Counted from the first letter of the stretch, positions 11,090-20,658 are shown. The stretch: DNA of 64,000 bases from Tenacibaculum ovolyticum DSM 18103 (GCF_000430545.1 NZ_AUMF01000013.1:62001-126000); one strand, 5' to 3'. The notes: generated by a model from the sequence alone, not told the origin. Numbers and translations: made by a program.

Positions 11090-12067
11090 TTATATTTTCC
11101 TTTCTACAACATAGTCAATCATTTGTTGCAATGAGCTTTTATATGCTGATTCTGGGAAGTTTTCGAGTATTGCCAATGCTTTATCTTTATATCCATGCAT
11201 TTTAGATGTAGCATACTCCAATCCACCATTAGTATTCACAAAAGCTATAACTTCTTTTACTCGCTTTTTATTTTTATTGTGTTTTTTTACAGAATTTATT
11301 AACCAAGACTTTTCTTTTTTAGAACAATTATTCAACGTATAAATTAACGGAAGTGTCATTTTTTGCTCTTTAATATCAATTCCTGTAGGCTTACCTATTT
11401 CATCTTCAGTATAATCAAATAAATCATCTTTAATTTGAAAGGCAATACCAATATATTCTCCAAATTTCCTCATTTTTTGAACAACTTCATTACTTGCTCC
11501 TACTGATGCCGCTCCAATACCACAACAAGCGGCGATTAAAGTTGCTGTTTTTTGTCGAATAATATCAAAATAAATCTCTTCTGTAATATCTAGTTTACGT
11601 GCTTTTTCTATTTGAAGTAATTCTCCTTCGCTCATTTCTCTTACAGCAATCGAAATTAGCTTTAAAATATCAAAATCCTCATTATCAATAGAAAGTAACA
11701 ATCCTTTTGATAATAAAAAATCACCTACTAAAACAGCTATTTTATTTTTCCAAAGAGCATTCACAGAAAAGAAACCACGTCTACGGTTACTATCATCAAC
11801 TACATCATCATGTACTAAAGTTGCTGTATGTATTAATTCGACTACAGAAGCTCCACGATAAGTACGCTCATCAAACCCTCCATCTGAAACCATTTTAGCC
11901 ACTAAAAAAACAAACATTGGTCGCATTTGTTTTCCTTTTCGACGCACTATATAATAAGTAATTCTATTTAATAACGGAACTTTAGATAACATAGCGTCTT
12001 TGAATTTTGTTTCAAAGAGCTCCATCTCATTCTTAATAGGAAGTTTTATTTGCTCTACTGGTTTCAT
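11090..12067 (-). CDS. All-trans polyprenyl diphosphate synthase
   Basis: A 325-residue trans-prenyltransferase that extends allylic diphosphates with isopentenyl diphosphate; in this phylum it makes the menaquinone side chain. The first Asp-rich motif is in LVHDDVVDDSNRRRG, the second in FQIKDDLFDYTEDEIGKP. Length and the small residues before the first motif fit long-chain (C30-C40) enzymes of the IspB/HepT type; product length cannot be read reliably. Single gene, no close operon partner. Confidence 0.93.
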   Translation of the reverse strand: MKPVEQIKLPIKNEMELFETKFKDAMLSKVPLLNRITYYIVRRKGKQMRPMFVFLVAKMVSDGGFDERTYRGASVVELIHTATLVHDDVVDDSNRRRGFFSVNALWKNKIAVLVGDFLLSKGLLLSIDNEDFDILKLISIAVREMSEGELLQIEKARKLDITEEIYFDIIRQKTATLIAACCGIGAASVGASNEVVQKMRKFGEYIGIAFQIKDDLFDYTEDEIGKPTGIDIKEQKMTLPLIYTLNNCSKKEKSWLINSVKKHNKNKKRVKEVIAFVNTNGGLEYATSKMHGYKDKALAILENFPESAYKSSLQQMIDYVVERKI

Positions 12068-12218
12068 TAATACTGAAGTAAATTCAAGTTAGAGGTAAAA
12101 GTAATTGTTTTCTTAAATATGAAACAACAAAAACACTATTTTATGTTCTTTTTATTAAGGAAACATATATGAATATAATTGATTTATATTTACAGAAGAC
12201 CTTCATCCATATAAAATA

Positions 12219-12548
12219 ATGAATACTACAGAACAACATTTAAAAACAAGAACTATTGCTTTTGTAATTATCTTTATTCTATTTATATCTATTGGCTACC
12301 TACTTACAATCGATTCTAACTCTATTCCAATTGATGAATCTCAACCAAACTACCAAGTTAACAGATCTTGTTTAGGTAACCCCGTTTTACTACCCTATGC
12401 ATTTATTGGGTTTCCTTTAATACTATTTTTAAGTATAATTGATATTTTATTACTCACTTTCTTAAAGAAAATAACATATAAGAAAGTAATCATTAACATT
12501 TTAATTATACTCTTCTCTTATTTATTAATTTTAATGTTGCCTTGGTAG
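12219..12548 (+). CDS. Small three-helix membrane protein, unknown
   Basis: A 109-residue protein with hydrophobic segments at about 11-30, 56-78 and 88-107, joined by short polar loops. No motif is recognisable. It is transcribed alone in an AT-rich spacer. Confidence 0.6.
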   Translation: MNTTEQHLKTRTIAFVIIFILFISIGYLLTIDSNSIPIDESQPNYQVNRSCLGNPVLLPYAFIGFPLILFLSIIDILLLTFLKKITYKKVIINILIILFSYLLILMLPW

Positions 12549-12648
12549 CTAATATTTATTTAAACAAGTACCTTCTTAACTCAAAAATATTAAATACATT
12601 TGGCTTGCTTAAAATCAGAGAAAAAATAATCAATAAAAATAAATTACT

Positions 12649-13245
12649 ATGCAAAACATTCACTTTCCTGTTAACTTCGAGTTTAAAACATCTTCATTAG
12701 CTAATGACTTCACTGCTACAGATAGCAGTAGTAAGACTATTGCTTATGTTCGTCAAAAAATGTTTAAACTTAAAGAAGATATTAGCGTATATAATAACGA
12801 AACAAAATCGAAAATAAACTATAAAATTAAAGCTGATAAATGGCTTGATTTTTCTACTGCTTATTCTTTTTCTGACGACAAAGGTTTAGAGTTTGGAAAA
12901 GTTGTAAGAAAAGGTTGGAAGTCAATATGGAATGTTCACTATCAGATTATTGATCAACACCAAAAACAACAATATGTTATTAATGAAGAAAATCCTTGGG
13001 TTAAAGTTTTAGACTCTTTATTAGGTGAAATACCTATTCTAAACTTTTTTACAGGATATTTTTTCAACCCTACCTACCTTGTTAAAGATATGCAAGGTAA
13101 AACCATTGTTAAACTAAAAAAATTAAAATCTTTCTTAGGTAAAAGCTTTGAAGTTTCTAAAGTAGCTGAACTAGACAATGACGATGACGATAGAGTTATG
13201 CTTGCCTTAATGATGTTTGTTTTATTAGAAAGAAGAAGAGGTTAA
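12649..13245 (+). CDS. LURP-one/Tubby-C-like domain protein
   Basis: A 198-residue protein whose strand pattern (SKTIAYVRQKMFKLKEDISV, then FGKVVRKGWKSIWNVHYQI) fits the LURP-one-related, Tubby C-terminal-like beta-barrel fold. A hydrophobic stretch around 124-141 (LLGEIPILNFFTGYFF) may be the central helix or a membrane contact. The C-terminus has an acidic run followed by a hydrophobic helix and an Arg-rich end. Fold call is moderate, function unknown. A strong hairpin terminator follows. Confidence 0.7.
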   Translation: MQNIHFPVNFEFKTSSLANDFTATDSSSKTIAYVRQKMFKLKEDISVYNNETKSKINYKIKADKWLDFSTAYSFSDDKGLEFGKVVRKGWKSIWNVHYQIIDQHQKQQYVINEENPWVKVLDSLLGEIPILNFFTGYFFNPTYLVKDMQGKTIVKLKKLKSFLGKSFEVSKVAELDNDDDDRVMLALMMFVLLERRRG

Positions 13246-13263
13246 GACCTTCTTATAAAAAAA

Positions 13264-13298
13264 AAAAGAGATGAATTAATTCATCTCTTTTTTTTTTA
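13264..13298 (+). terminator. Terminator after the LURP-one gene
   Basis: A perfect inverted repeat (AAAGAGATGAATT with AATTCATCTCTTT) followed by a long T run. The ~130 bases after it, up to the end of rlmN, hold nothing I can name. Confidence 0.88.
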
Positions 13299-13436
13299 TT
13301 TTTTTTTTAAAATTAACTATTAGTTATTTACATCATAAATTGTCTAATCTCTTTATCTAAAAAATATCGGAAGTACTTGGCTATTCAATAACTACAGTTT
13401 AAAACGCTATATTAATTAGAAATAAAGAATAAATTT

Positions 13437-14477
13437 TTACGTTTTATTTGCTAATTGACCACAAGCGGCATCAATGTCTTTTCCTCTTGAACGTCTAACA
13501 TTTACGGTAATGTCATGCATTTCTAAATTAGAAATGTAATTATTTATAGCCTCAGGACTTGCTTGTTGAAATTCTCCGTCATCAATAGGGTTATACTCTA
13601 TTAAATTTACCTTACAAGGTACGTGCTTACAAAATTCAATTAAAGCCTTAATATCTTCCTTTCGATCATTAATACCACCCCAAACAACATACTCATAGGT
13701 AATCATTCGTTCAGTTTTCTCATACCAGTATTCTAATGATTCTTTTAAATCTTTTAAAGGAAAAGTTGCATTAAAAGGCATAATAGATGTACGAACTTCA
13801 TCAATAGCAGAGTGTAACGAAACAGCTAAGTTAAATTTAACTTCTTCATCTGCCATCTTCTTTATTATTTTTGGCACTCCAGATGTAGATACAGTAATTC
13901 GTCTAGGAGACATACCCAAGCCCTCAGGAGATGTAATTTTCTCTATAGATTTAATTACATTTTTATAATTCATTAAAGGCTCTCCCATTCCCATAAAAAC
14001 AATATTTGAAAGTTTTTTATTGTAATACAATAAGCTTTCTTTATTAATTGCTGCTACTTGATCGAAAATTTCATCAGGGTTTAGGTTTCGCATTCTCTTT
14101 AAACGTGAGGTCGCACAGAATAAACAGTCTAAACTACAACCTACTTGACTAGAAACACAAGCTGTTGTACGGGTTTTTGTTGGTATTAAAACCGACTCAA
14201 CAACTAAACCATCATGTAAACGAACTGCATTTTTTACAGTACCGTCTTTACTACGTTGCATCGTATCAACCTTAATATGGTTAATCACAAAATTCTCATC
14301 CAGCATTTTACGTGTATCTTTCGATAAATTGGTCATATCATCAAATGAATGTGCAGATTTACTCCACAACCATTCATATATTTGATTACCACGAAATGCC
14401 TTATCTCCATTTTCTACAAAAAAATCACGTAATTGTTCTTTTGTTAATGCGCGTATGTCTTTTTTCTTAACTTCCAT
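13437..14477 (-). CDS. rlmN: 23S rRNA A2503 / tRNA A37 C2-methyltransferase
   Basis: Radical-SAM enzyme that methylates C2 of A2503 in 23S rRNA and A37 in some tRNAs. The cluster motif CSLDCLFC is near residues 114-121 (from the ATG at 14477), the methyl-carrier Cys precedes the last residues (DAACGQLANKT), and GMGEPLMN is intact. A GTG nine codons upstream also opens the frame, but it lies inside the queA terminator hairpin, so ATG 14477 is preferred (346 residues). Start codon and hairpin are only ~17 bases apart. Confidence 0.96.
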   Translation of the reverse strand: MEVKKKDIRALTKEQLRDFFVENGDKAFRGNQIYEWLWSKSAHSFDDMTNLSKDTRKMLDENFVINHIKVDTMQRSKDGTVKNAVRLHDGLVVESVLIPTKTRTTACVSSQVGCSLDCLFCATSRLKRMRNLNPDEIFDQVAAINKESLLYYNKKLSNIVFMGMGEPLMNYKNVIKSIEKITSPEGLGMSPRRITVSTSGVPKIIKKMADEEVKFNLAVSLHSAIDEVRTSIMPFNATFPLKDLKESLEYWYEKTERMITYEYVVWGGINDRKEDIKALIEFCKHVPCKVNLIEYNPIDDGEFQQASPEAINNYISNLEMHDITVNVRRSRGKDIDAACGQLANKT

Positions 14478-14493
14478 CAGGTGCAAAAATACA

Positions 14494-14526
14494 TAAAACC
14501 TCACAAGTAATCTTGTGAGGTTTTAT
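14494..14526. terminator. Terminator of queA, just upstream of rlmN
   Basis: Stem AAAACCTCACAAG with CTTGTGAGGTTTT around a 4-base loop, with A/T tracts on both sides. It ends queA transcription and leaves a very short leader for rlmN. Confidence 0.85.
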
Positions 14527-14546
14527 AAATCGTTTTATTATATATA

Positions 14547-15596
14547 CTATAAAATTAACATCGCATCTCCATACGAATGAAATTTATACTTTTCTTTAAT
14601 TGCTTCTTTGTAAGCCTCCATCATAAAATCATGACCTGCAAAAGCAGAAACCGTCATCATTAAAGTTGATTTAGGTGTATGAAAGTTTGTTATCATAGCA
14701 TTTGCAATACTAAAATCAAACGGAGGGAAAATAAATTTATTTGTCCATCCTTCAAATTCTTTTAATTTACGCTTAGAGGTAATTGAAGATTCTGTTGCTC
14801 TCATAACAGTTGTACCAACAGCACATACTCTTTTCTTTTTTGCTAATGCATTATTTACCATATCTGCAGTCGCTTGAGTTACCTTAATCTTCTCAGAATC
14901 CATTTTATGCTTCGATAAATCTTCTACCTCAACTGGATTAAATGTACCCAAACCTACATGTAAAGTTGTTTCTGCAAAATCTACTCCTTTAATTTCTAAA
15001 CGCTTCATTAAGTGTTTAGAAAAATGTAAACCTGCTGCCGGAGCTGCTACTGCACCTTCATGTTTCGCATAAATTGTTTGGTAACGATCTTCATCTGTTG
15101 CCTCAACTTCACGCTTTATATATTTAGGTAATGGTGTTTCACCTAATTTTACTAATTTTTCTCTAAACTCTTCGTAAGGACCATCAAATAAGAAACGTAA
15201 TGTTCTACCACGTGATGTTGTATTATCAATAACTTCAGCTACTAAACTTTCATCGTCTCCAAAGAATAATTTATTTCCTATTCTAATCTTTCTTGCTGGA
15301 TCTACTAATACATCCCACAAACGATTTTCAGCGTTTAGTTCACGTAATAAAAACACTTCAATACGAGCACCAGTTTTTTCTTTATTCCCGTACATACGAG
15401 CAGGAAAAACCTTTGTATTATTTAACATCATTACATCTCCTTCATCAAAATAATCGATTAAATCTTTAAATAATTTATGTTCGATTTTTTGAGTATCTCT
15501 ATGTAACACCATTAAACGAGCTTCATCTCTATGCTCTGAAGGATATTCTGCTAATAATTCTTCTGGTAATTCAAAACTAAAATTTGATAATTTCAT
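14547..15596 (-). CDS. queA: SAM:tRNA ribosyltransferase-isomerase
   Basis: Transfers and isomerises the ribosyl part of SAM onto 7-aminomethyl-deazaguanine in tRNA, the penultimate queuosine step. 349 residues, normal length. Family blocks seen: [46 protein letters not shown] and a C-terminal [20 protein letters not shown]. It has its own promoter 23 bases upstream of the start. Confidence 0.97.
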   Translation of the reverse strand: MKLSNFSFELPEELLAEYPSEHRDEARLMVLHRDTQKIEHKLFKDLIDYFDEGDVMMLNNTKVFPARMYGNKEKTGARIEVFLLRELNAENRLWDVLVDPARKIRIGNKLFFGDDESLVAEVIDNTTSRGRTLRFLFDGPYEEFREKLVKLGETPLPKYIKREVEATDEDRYQTIYAKHEGAVAAPAAGLHFSKHLMKRLEIKGVDFAETTLHVGLGTFNPVEVEDLSKHKMDSEKIKVTQATADMVNNALAKKKRVCAVGTTVMRATESSITSKRKLKEFEGWTNKFIFPPFDFSIANAMITNFHTPKSTLMMTVSAFAGHDFMMEAYKEAIKEKYKFHSYGDAMLIL

Positions 15597-15618
15597 TTAT
15601 TTATTTTTATTACGTGCG

Positions 15619-15650
15619 CAAATATACGATTTGGAGATAGGCCTTGTCAA
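15619..15650 (-). promoter_or_regulatory. Bacteroidota-type promoter of queA
   Basis: On the minus strand, TTG (15650-15648), a 21-base gap, then TATATTTG (15626-15619): an exact match to the -33/-7 consensus, placed 23 bases before the ATG. Confidence 0.65.
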
Positions 15651-15662
15651 GTGATTCGCCTT

Positions 15663-16895
15663 TTATTTTACTTCAACAGTTTCTAAACCTACTTGTTGCA
15701 TGTCTTTCCAAAAATTTCGATACGATTTAGTTACCACTTCTGCTTCTAAAATAATGATTGGTGTTTTTAATGCCAAAGGTGCAAATGCCATTGCCATTCT
15801 ATGATCATTATAAGTAGCAATTTTTACATTTTCTTTAATTTTTTCGGAAGTTTTTAAATGCAAACTTTCATTGGTTACGTTAATCGTTGCTCCTAATTTA
15901 GTTAACTCTTCTTTTAGCGCTTCTAATCGATCCGTTTCTTTAATTTTTAAGGTATGAAGCCCAGATAAATCACAAGCTATCCCTAATCCAAAACAAGTAA
16001 CCGCAATGGTTTGAGCAATATCTGGTGCATTCTTTAAATCCTCTATTAAAACAGCCGAATTATGTTTTCCTTCCTTTGTTAAAATAATTGAATTTTCTTG
16101 AAAAGCAGTTGTTACTCCAAAATGTTTATAAATTTTAGCTAAGCAACTATCTCCTTGTAAACTATCTTTTTTATAGGCTGATAATTTTACAGTAGCTCCT
16201 ATTTCACTCAAAGCTATTAATGAATAGAAATAAGAAGCTGAACTCCAATCTGACTCTACAACAATGTTTTGTTCTGAACTAACTTCTTTTGCTTGAATAC
16301 TTATAATATTCTCATTAAATTTTGCAATAACACCTATTTGATGTAGTAGTTTTAATGTCATATTAATATAAGGAACTGAAGTAATCTTCCCTTTTAATTC
16401 AATTTCTAGTCCGTTTTTTAAGCTTGGAGCAATTAACATTAATGCTGAAATATATTGACTACTTACATTTCCATCAATAGCAACTTTATCTTTTACTATT
16501 TTGTTTCCTGTAATTTTTATTGGTGGATACCCTTCTTTACCTACATACTCAATAGTTGCTCCTAAATCACGAAGTGCATTTACCAAAATTTCAATAGGAC
16601 GATTATGCATTCGCTCTGATCCTTGTAATATTTTGGTTTCACCTTCTTGCGTTGCAAAAAAAGCTGTTAAAAAACGCATTGCTGTTCCTGCATGACCAAT
16701 ATCAGCTATTTGATTACTTGAAGATAATGCTTCTTGTAAATGATGTGTATCGTCTGAATCTGATAGGTTATTAATCGTTACGTTAGTAAATAGTTGTTGT
16801 ATTATTAACAATCTATTCGATTCACTTTTTGAACCAGAAATAATTACTTCTGAAGTAATTTTATGGTTTTTATTGGTTGTAAGTTGTAAGTTCAT
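15663..16895 (-). CDS. aroA: 3-phosphoshikimate 1-carboxyvinyltransferase (EPSP synthase)
   Basis: Sixth step of the shikimate pathway: PEP plus shikimate-3-phosphate to EPSP. 410 residues with SGSKSESNRLLIIQ at the N-terminus, ETDRLEALKEEL and NDHRMAMAFAPLAL at the C-terminus. The phosphoenolpyruvate loop reads IGHAGTAMRFLTAFFA, where many class I enzymes have GNAGTAMRPL; the Pro-to-Phe and Asn-to-His changes are at the glyphosate-contact loop. Probably first gene of nothing: queA has its own promoter downstream. Confidence 0.96.
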   Translation of the reverse strand: MNLQLTTNKNHKITSEVIISGSKSESNRLLIIQQLFTNVTINNLSDSDDTHHLQEALSSSNQIADIGHAGTAMRFLTAFFATQEGETKILQGSERMHNRPIEILVNALRDLGATIEYVGKEGYPPIKITGNKIVKDKVAIDGNVSSQYISALMLIAPSLKNGLEIELKGKITSVPYINMTLKLLHQIGVIAKFNENIISIQAKEVSSEQNIVVESDWSSASYFYSLIALSEIGATVKLSAYKKDSLQGDSCLAKIYKHFGVTTAFQENSIILTKEGKHNSAVLIEDLKNAPDIAQTIAVTCFGLGIACDLSGLHTLKIKETDRLEALKEELTKLGATINVTNESLHLKTSEKIKENVKIATYNDHRMAMAFAPLALKTPIIILEAEVVTKSYRNFWKDMQQVGLETVEVK

Positions 16896-16923
16896 TGTTA
16901 TTTAGTTTTTTTAAAACTAATGT

Positions 16924-17172
16924 TTACTTTGTTTTTTTATTAACCACATATACTGCGTATAAAATACTAACAGTTGCTTTAGTTAACCAAAAACGTTTCC
17001 ATTTACCTTCTGAAAAATTAATCGTATTTACTGTTTCAAAGTCTCCTGAAAACAAGGGCCCTCCACTATTTACGACTAATGAAAATAAGGCTACAAAAAC
17101 GATAAAAGGAATTCCAACTTTAAGTACATTGATCCAAAAAAGTCCTTTTTGCATCTTTTTAAGTAAGCTCAT
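16924..17172 (-). CDS. Small conserved membrane protein
   Basis: An 82-residue protein with a hydrophobic helix at about 17-36 and a weaker one at 64-78. The family appears next to the MazG-like gene in related genomes; function unknown. Its ATG directly abuts the MazG-like stop codon, so the two are cotranscribed. Confidence 0.65.
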   Translation of the reverse strand: MSLLKKMQKGLFWINVLKVGIPFIVFVALFSLVVNSGGPLFSGDFETVNTINFSEGKWKRFWLTKATVSILYAVYVVNKKTK

Positions 17173-17499
17173 TTATTTTAGTTTTTCGTTGTTATGATGG
17201 CGGTCGTGGTCACGCTTTGTTTTTATATCCAATTTTTTATCAAAGGCTTCTTGAAGATTTATACCTGTTTGGTTTGCTAAACATAATACTACAAACATAA
17301 CATCAGCAAGTTCTTCTCCTAAATCTTTGTTTTTGTCACTCTCTTTTTCACTCTGCTCTCCATAACGTCGTGCAATAATTCGCGCAACCTCCCCTACTTC
17401 TTCTGTTAATTGTGCCATATTTGTTAATTCGTTAAAATAACGAACTCCATGGTTTTTTATCCAATTATCAACTTCTTTTTGAGCGTTTTGTATATCCAT
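17173..17499 (-). CDS. MazG-like nucleotide pyrophosphohydrolase
   Basis: A 108-residue all-alpha NTP pyrophosphohydrolase. The metal-binding pattern is seen as LTEEVGEVARII (ExxE) and LGEELADVMFVVLC (ExxD). Such single-domain MazG proteins hydrolyse non-canonical or excess nucleoside triphosphates. Precise substrate unknown. Confidence 0.85.
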   Translation of the reverse strand: MDIQNAQKEVDNWIKNHGVRYFNELTNMAQLTEEVGEVARIIARRYGEQSEKESDKNKDLGEELADVMFVVLCLANQTGINLQEAFDKKLDIKTKRDHDRHHNNEKLK

Positions 17500-17556
17500 T
17501 TTTATTCTTACATTTAAAATTCAAATATAAATATTTCTTTTGGGCTAATTTATTCG

Positions 17557-17922
17557 TCAAGGCGGATTTTTTCTATTCTTGCCTGCTTTAAACAAAATAA
17601 TTTTATTCCCATCAGGATCTAACAAATGTGCTTCTCTCCATAACCATGTTTCATCTTTCGGTAATTGAGAAAAAATAATTCCTTTTTCTTGAAGTTCTTT
17701 AACTAATTTATCTAAATTTTCGTCTTCAAAATAAACTACAATATTATTCTCTTTAGCAAGTTTTGTTACTTTATGAACCGAGAAAGTAGCATCTCCATCT
17801 GGCACTTCAAAACGTACATATCTAGGGCTTGCATCTACAATAAGATGCAAGCCTAGTTTTATGTAAAACTTTGTTGATTCTTCTACATTTAAAGACGAAA
17901 TTGTAACTTGATTTAAATTCAT
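17557..17922 (-). CDS. VOC-superfamily (glyoxalase-like) protein
   Basis: A 121-residue single vicinal-oxygen-chelate domain with paired beta-alpha-beta modules (MNLNQVTISSLNVEESTKFY and LWREAHLLDPDGNKIILFKA). The DPDGN turn and C-terminal Glu/Asp region are typical. It overlaps the MFS gene by four bases, a translational-coupling arrangement. Ligand unknown. Confidence 0.8.
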   Translation of the reverse strand: MNLNQVTISSLNVEESTKFYIKLGLHLIVDASPRYVRFEVPDGDATFSVHKVTKLAKENNIVVYFEDENLDKLVKELQEKGIIFSQLPKDETWLWREAHLLDPDGNKIILFKAGKNRKNPP

Positions 17923-19130
17923 TTTTTCACCTTTTCTCGTTTAACAACTCTTGTTAAGATAAATAAAAAGAATAACCCTATTGCTGATATTAAGGTTACA
18001 ATCCACCATGTTTTATCAAAACCTAAAGCATCTACCATTTGCATTCCTGAGTTGTGCCCAAAAATATGGGCTAAAGAAAATGCAATACTATAATATGCCA
18101 TATACTCTCCTTGATTTCCTTTTTTTGCTCTTTCCATTACAAAAGCATTCGAAAATGGAAAGGCAATCATTTCTCCTATCGTCATAAATAACATTCCTAC
18201 AATTAAAATACCTCCCCAGCCAGTTAAATTTAATACTAAAAAACTTATTCCTGTTAAAAACAAACCAACGAACATTAAACGTTCTTTTGAATACTTACTT
18301 TCTTCTAACCATTTTATTAATGGCATTTCTAATAAGAAAATTAAAAATCCGTTTAATCCCATTAGCAATCCAATTTCTAATTCAGATAAATGGTGTGCAT
18401 CTTTATAATACAATGGTATTGTTGAAAAGTATTGCAAGAACACAAATCCAAAAATAAACATCGCTACAAAAAATACCCAAAACGCCTTATCAGAAAATAC
18501 CGAAACTGGGTTTTCTACTTTTACTTCATCTAAAACTCTTGCCTTCTTAGGATTCAATACTTTTACGAGTAATAATGTAGCTAAAATACAGGTAATACCA
18601 TCTACCCAAAACAATCCACCATAACTTAACGAGGTTATAATAATTCCTCCTACTGCTGGCCCTGCAGAAAAACCTAAATTAATTGCTAAACGTATAAGTG
18701 TTACCGATCGTGTTTTATTTTCTGGTTTACTATACGCACTTAAAGCCACAAACATTGCGGGTCTAAAAGTATCTGCCACCAACATTACCAAAAATATACC
18801 AATACAAAACCCATAAAATGTAGTTACAAATTGTAACGCAATAAATAACAACCCTGTTAAGAATAAACTTGTTTTCATTACTTTATACGATCCTATTTTA
18901 TCAGTTAATCTTCCTCCTAACCAAGATCCTAATACCGATCCTGCTCCGAAACAACTCATAATCCAACCGACATCTTTTAAACTAAAATCTAAATCTTTAG
19001 TTAAATACAACGACAAAAACGGAATTACCATTGTACCCGCCCTATTTATTAATGTAATTAGTGCCAGCCACCAAACCTCTTTCGAGAGGCCTTTAAAAGT
19101 ATCTAAATAATTAAAATATAGTTTTTTCAT
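17919..19130 (-). CDS. MFS transporter (drug:H+ antiporter-like)
   Basis: A 403-residue carrier with about 12 membrane helices. The loop between helices 2 and 3 has the MFS signature as GGRLTDKIGSYKVM, and FRPAMFVALSAY lies in helix 4. Closest in style to DHA1-type exporters of Bacteroidota. Cotranscribed with a VOC protein, a pairing seen in resistance contexts, but substrate cannot be inferred. Confidence 0.88.
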   Translation of the reverse strand: MKKLYFNYLDTFKGLSKEVWWLALITLINRAGTMVIPFLSLYLTKDLDFSLKDVGWIMSCFGAGSVLGSWLGGRLTDKIGSYKVMKTSLFLTGLLFIALQFVTTFYGFCIGIFLVMLVADTFRPAMFVALSAYSKPENKTRSVTLIRLAINLGFSAGPAVGGIIITSLSYGGLFWVDGITCILATLLLVKVLNPKKARVLDEVKVENPVSVFSDKAFWVFFVAMFIFGFVFLQYFSTIPLYYKDAHHLSELEIGLLMGLNGFLIFLLEMPLIKWLEESKYSKERLMFVGLFLTGISFLVLNLTGWGGILIVGMLFMTIGEMIAFPFSNAFVMERAKKGNQGEYMAYYSIAFSLAHIFGHNSGMQMVDALGFDKTWWIVTLISAIGLFFLFILTRVVKREKVKK

Positions 19131-19170
19131 AATATGTGTGGTTTAGTGGTTTTGAGTTTGATCTAAAAAT

Positions 19171-19200
19171 AAAAAGCCCGACTGTGAAGTCGGGCTTTTT
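19171..19200 (-). terminator. Strong terminator between the 25-residue reading frame and the MFS gene
   Basis: A 13-pair perfect stem (AAAAAGCCCGACT with AGTCGGGCTTTTT) and a 4-base loop. It lies 41 bases upstream of the MFS start. For minus-strand transcription it would end a short transcript starting near 19.3 kb. Confidence 0.85.
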
Positions 19201-19228
19201 ATAATTGATATATTTTATATTTAAATAA

Positions 19229-19306
19229 TCATAATACATAAGTAGCCCAACATGTACCGTATCTCACGGTCCATTTACATTGCTTATATGTATTAAAAAT
19301 TGTCAT
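19229..19306 (-). CDS. Possible 25-residue peptide gene
   Basis: A short frame from ATG 19306 (MTIFNTYKQCKWTVRY..., then GTCWATYVL) to TGA, 28 bases before a strong terminator. It has two Cys, two Trp and basic residues. A small hairpin (ACCGT/ACGGT) lies within it. No promoter consensus is evident. It could be a small peptide or part of a small RNA; the terminator is the main support for a discrete transcript. Confidence 0.3.
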   Translation of the reverse strand: MTIFNTYKQCKWTVRYGTCWATYVL

Positions 19307-19447
19307 TTTATCTTAATTAAGATGTAAACATATAAAAAAAACATATACACCTAACATTAAGGAATATATAAATTCATTTTTATACTCATTCTAAACAAGT
19401 ATAATATCAATTAGGTACAGTTTCATTTGCCTTAATCAATAAAAAAA

Positions 19448-19930
19448 AATCTTTAAAAGGAACATCTAATCCATTCGTCGATACAAAAAGGTTATTCAAC
19501 TTTTAAAAAAATATTTTTCTTTATTACTCAGCTATCTTTGAAGTATAAATGAAACATAAAGTAAATCTCTTCTAGCAAAAACAGAAGTCACTAAAAAGAA
19601 ACATTTATTAAAAAGGAGTATCAATATTTAAAAACCTTTGTGTAAAAAAATTATTAAATCGCTAAACCTACTATTTTACGATTTTATACAAATTATTTTA
19701 ATTAGTCTAGTATCGTTTTTAAATGAAACTAGCATTATATTAAAAAGAGTCCCCATTCTTTATCTTATTAGGTGCGAATGTAAACTGAGTAATTTTAGCT
19801 TGCATTCGTTACCTCTCCTTTATGTTATAAAACACCTCTTTACTAATCAACTCAACCTTTTCTATCAATCTCAAATCTATTAAAAAGTTAAACATTACTT
19901 TCCTATAAAAAGCTGTTGTGATTTTTAATA
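19448..19930. repeat. Decayed direct repeat, copy 1 (cyclase 3' end plus flank)
   Basis: The oldest-looking of three direct repeats. It aligns with 20039-20560 and 20659-21180: shared blocks include TATCTTTG followed by AAGTATAAATGAAACATAAA (19533-19560), CACTAAAAAGAAACATTTA, AAATCGCTAAACCTACTA and CGAATGTAAACT. The cyclase-like part (minus strand, stop at 19671-19673) is riddled with substitutions and indels. Confidence 0.85.
19671..19930 (-). pseudogene. Remnant of a cyclase-family gene tail (most decayed)
   Basis: Aligns with the last ~260 bases of the intact cyclase gene (20894-21150) at clearly reduced identity, with many small gaps and stops. The frame is not open. It shows that a second cyclase-type gene end once stood here. 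Confidence 0.7.
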
Positions 19931-20038
19931 GCTATCGTTATTTATATTCTATTTTGGTTCCTTAGGCTAACTCAATAAAAAACACTAGGTATCTAAGAAC
20001 AAATAATACTTGATGACTTCTAAATAATTATCTATAAA

Positions 20039-20560
20039 CTGTTTTAATAGCTACATTTAATCCATTTATCTATACATAAAAGCTACTCACCGTTAATAGA
20101 AATTTCTATTTAAGATGTTGTAATATCTTTGAAGTATAAATGAAACATAAAGTAAATCTCGCCAAACAGATAGAGGTCACTAAAAAGAAACATTTAGTAT
20201 AAAAAAATTCAAAAATATTGTAAAGATTCAAAACCTTTTGTGCAATTATATTTTATTAAATCGCTAAACCTACTACTTTTCGATTTTATACAAAATTGGT
20301 TTACTTGAAGTAGCATCATTTTCTAATGGTGCTGTCATTAAGTTTAAAAAATAATCCCCGTCTTTTATATCATTAGGTACGAATGTAAACTCAGTAATTG
20401 TAGCTTGCATTCGTAACCTCCCCTTAGTATTCCAAAAAGCATTGTGGGCTAATAATTCATCTTTCCTCTACCTACCAATCACAAATCTACAAATAGACTT
20501 TAAACATCACTCTTTTAAAGAAATGTTCTTGCTTTTCTAATAACCATACTGATTTACATA
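20039..20560. repeat. Direct repeat, copy 2 (cyclase 3' end plus flank)
   Basis: From 20132 to 20457 this copy matches 20753-21078 without gaps (offset 621) and with about six mismatches. Upstream homology extends back to ~20039 (matching ~20659), and the cyclase-side homology fades into a diverged stretch up to ~20560. The abrupt change from ~98% to low identity suggests gene conversion or a two-step history. Confidence 0.9.
20273..20560 (-). pseudogene. Remnant of a cyclase-family gene tail (partly near-identical)
   Basis: The last ~60 codons read like the intact cyclase C-terminus (ending KPILYKIEK). Just upstream the copy has a 6-base loss (Gly-Lys) and then a single-base loss that brings a TAG into frame, followed by scattered changes. 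No start codon remains. Confidence 0.85.
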
Positions 20561-20658
20561 CAAACTCTTCTTTAGAAAGATAAGAACTTACACACCTCTA
20601 ACAAAAACATAAACGCCTATAAAACAACACGTTAATTAGCATTTATTTAAATCCAGAA

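Noticed and set aside
14478-14504. GTG start adding nine residues to RlmN
   Set aside because: The codon lies inside the queA terminator hairpin, and the residues encoded are hairpin sequence.
16895-17197. 100-codon plus-strand frame opposite the small membrane-protein gene
   Set aside because: The minus-strand gene fits the operon spacing exactly; the plus frame has no family features and overlaps two coupled genes.
19638-19883. 81-codon frame on the plus strand
   Set aside because: It runs antisense across the decayed cyclase tail and starts with a non-ATG codon; its residues are just the complement of the pseudogene.
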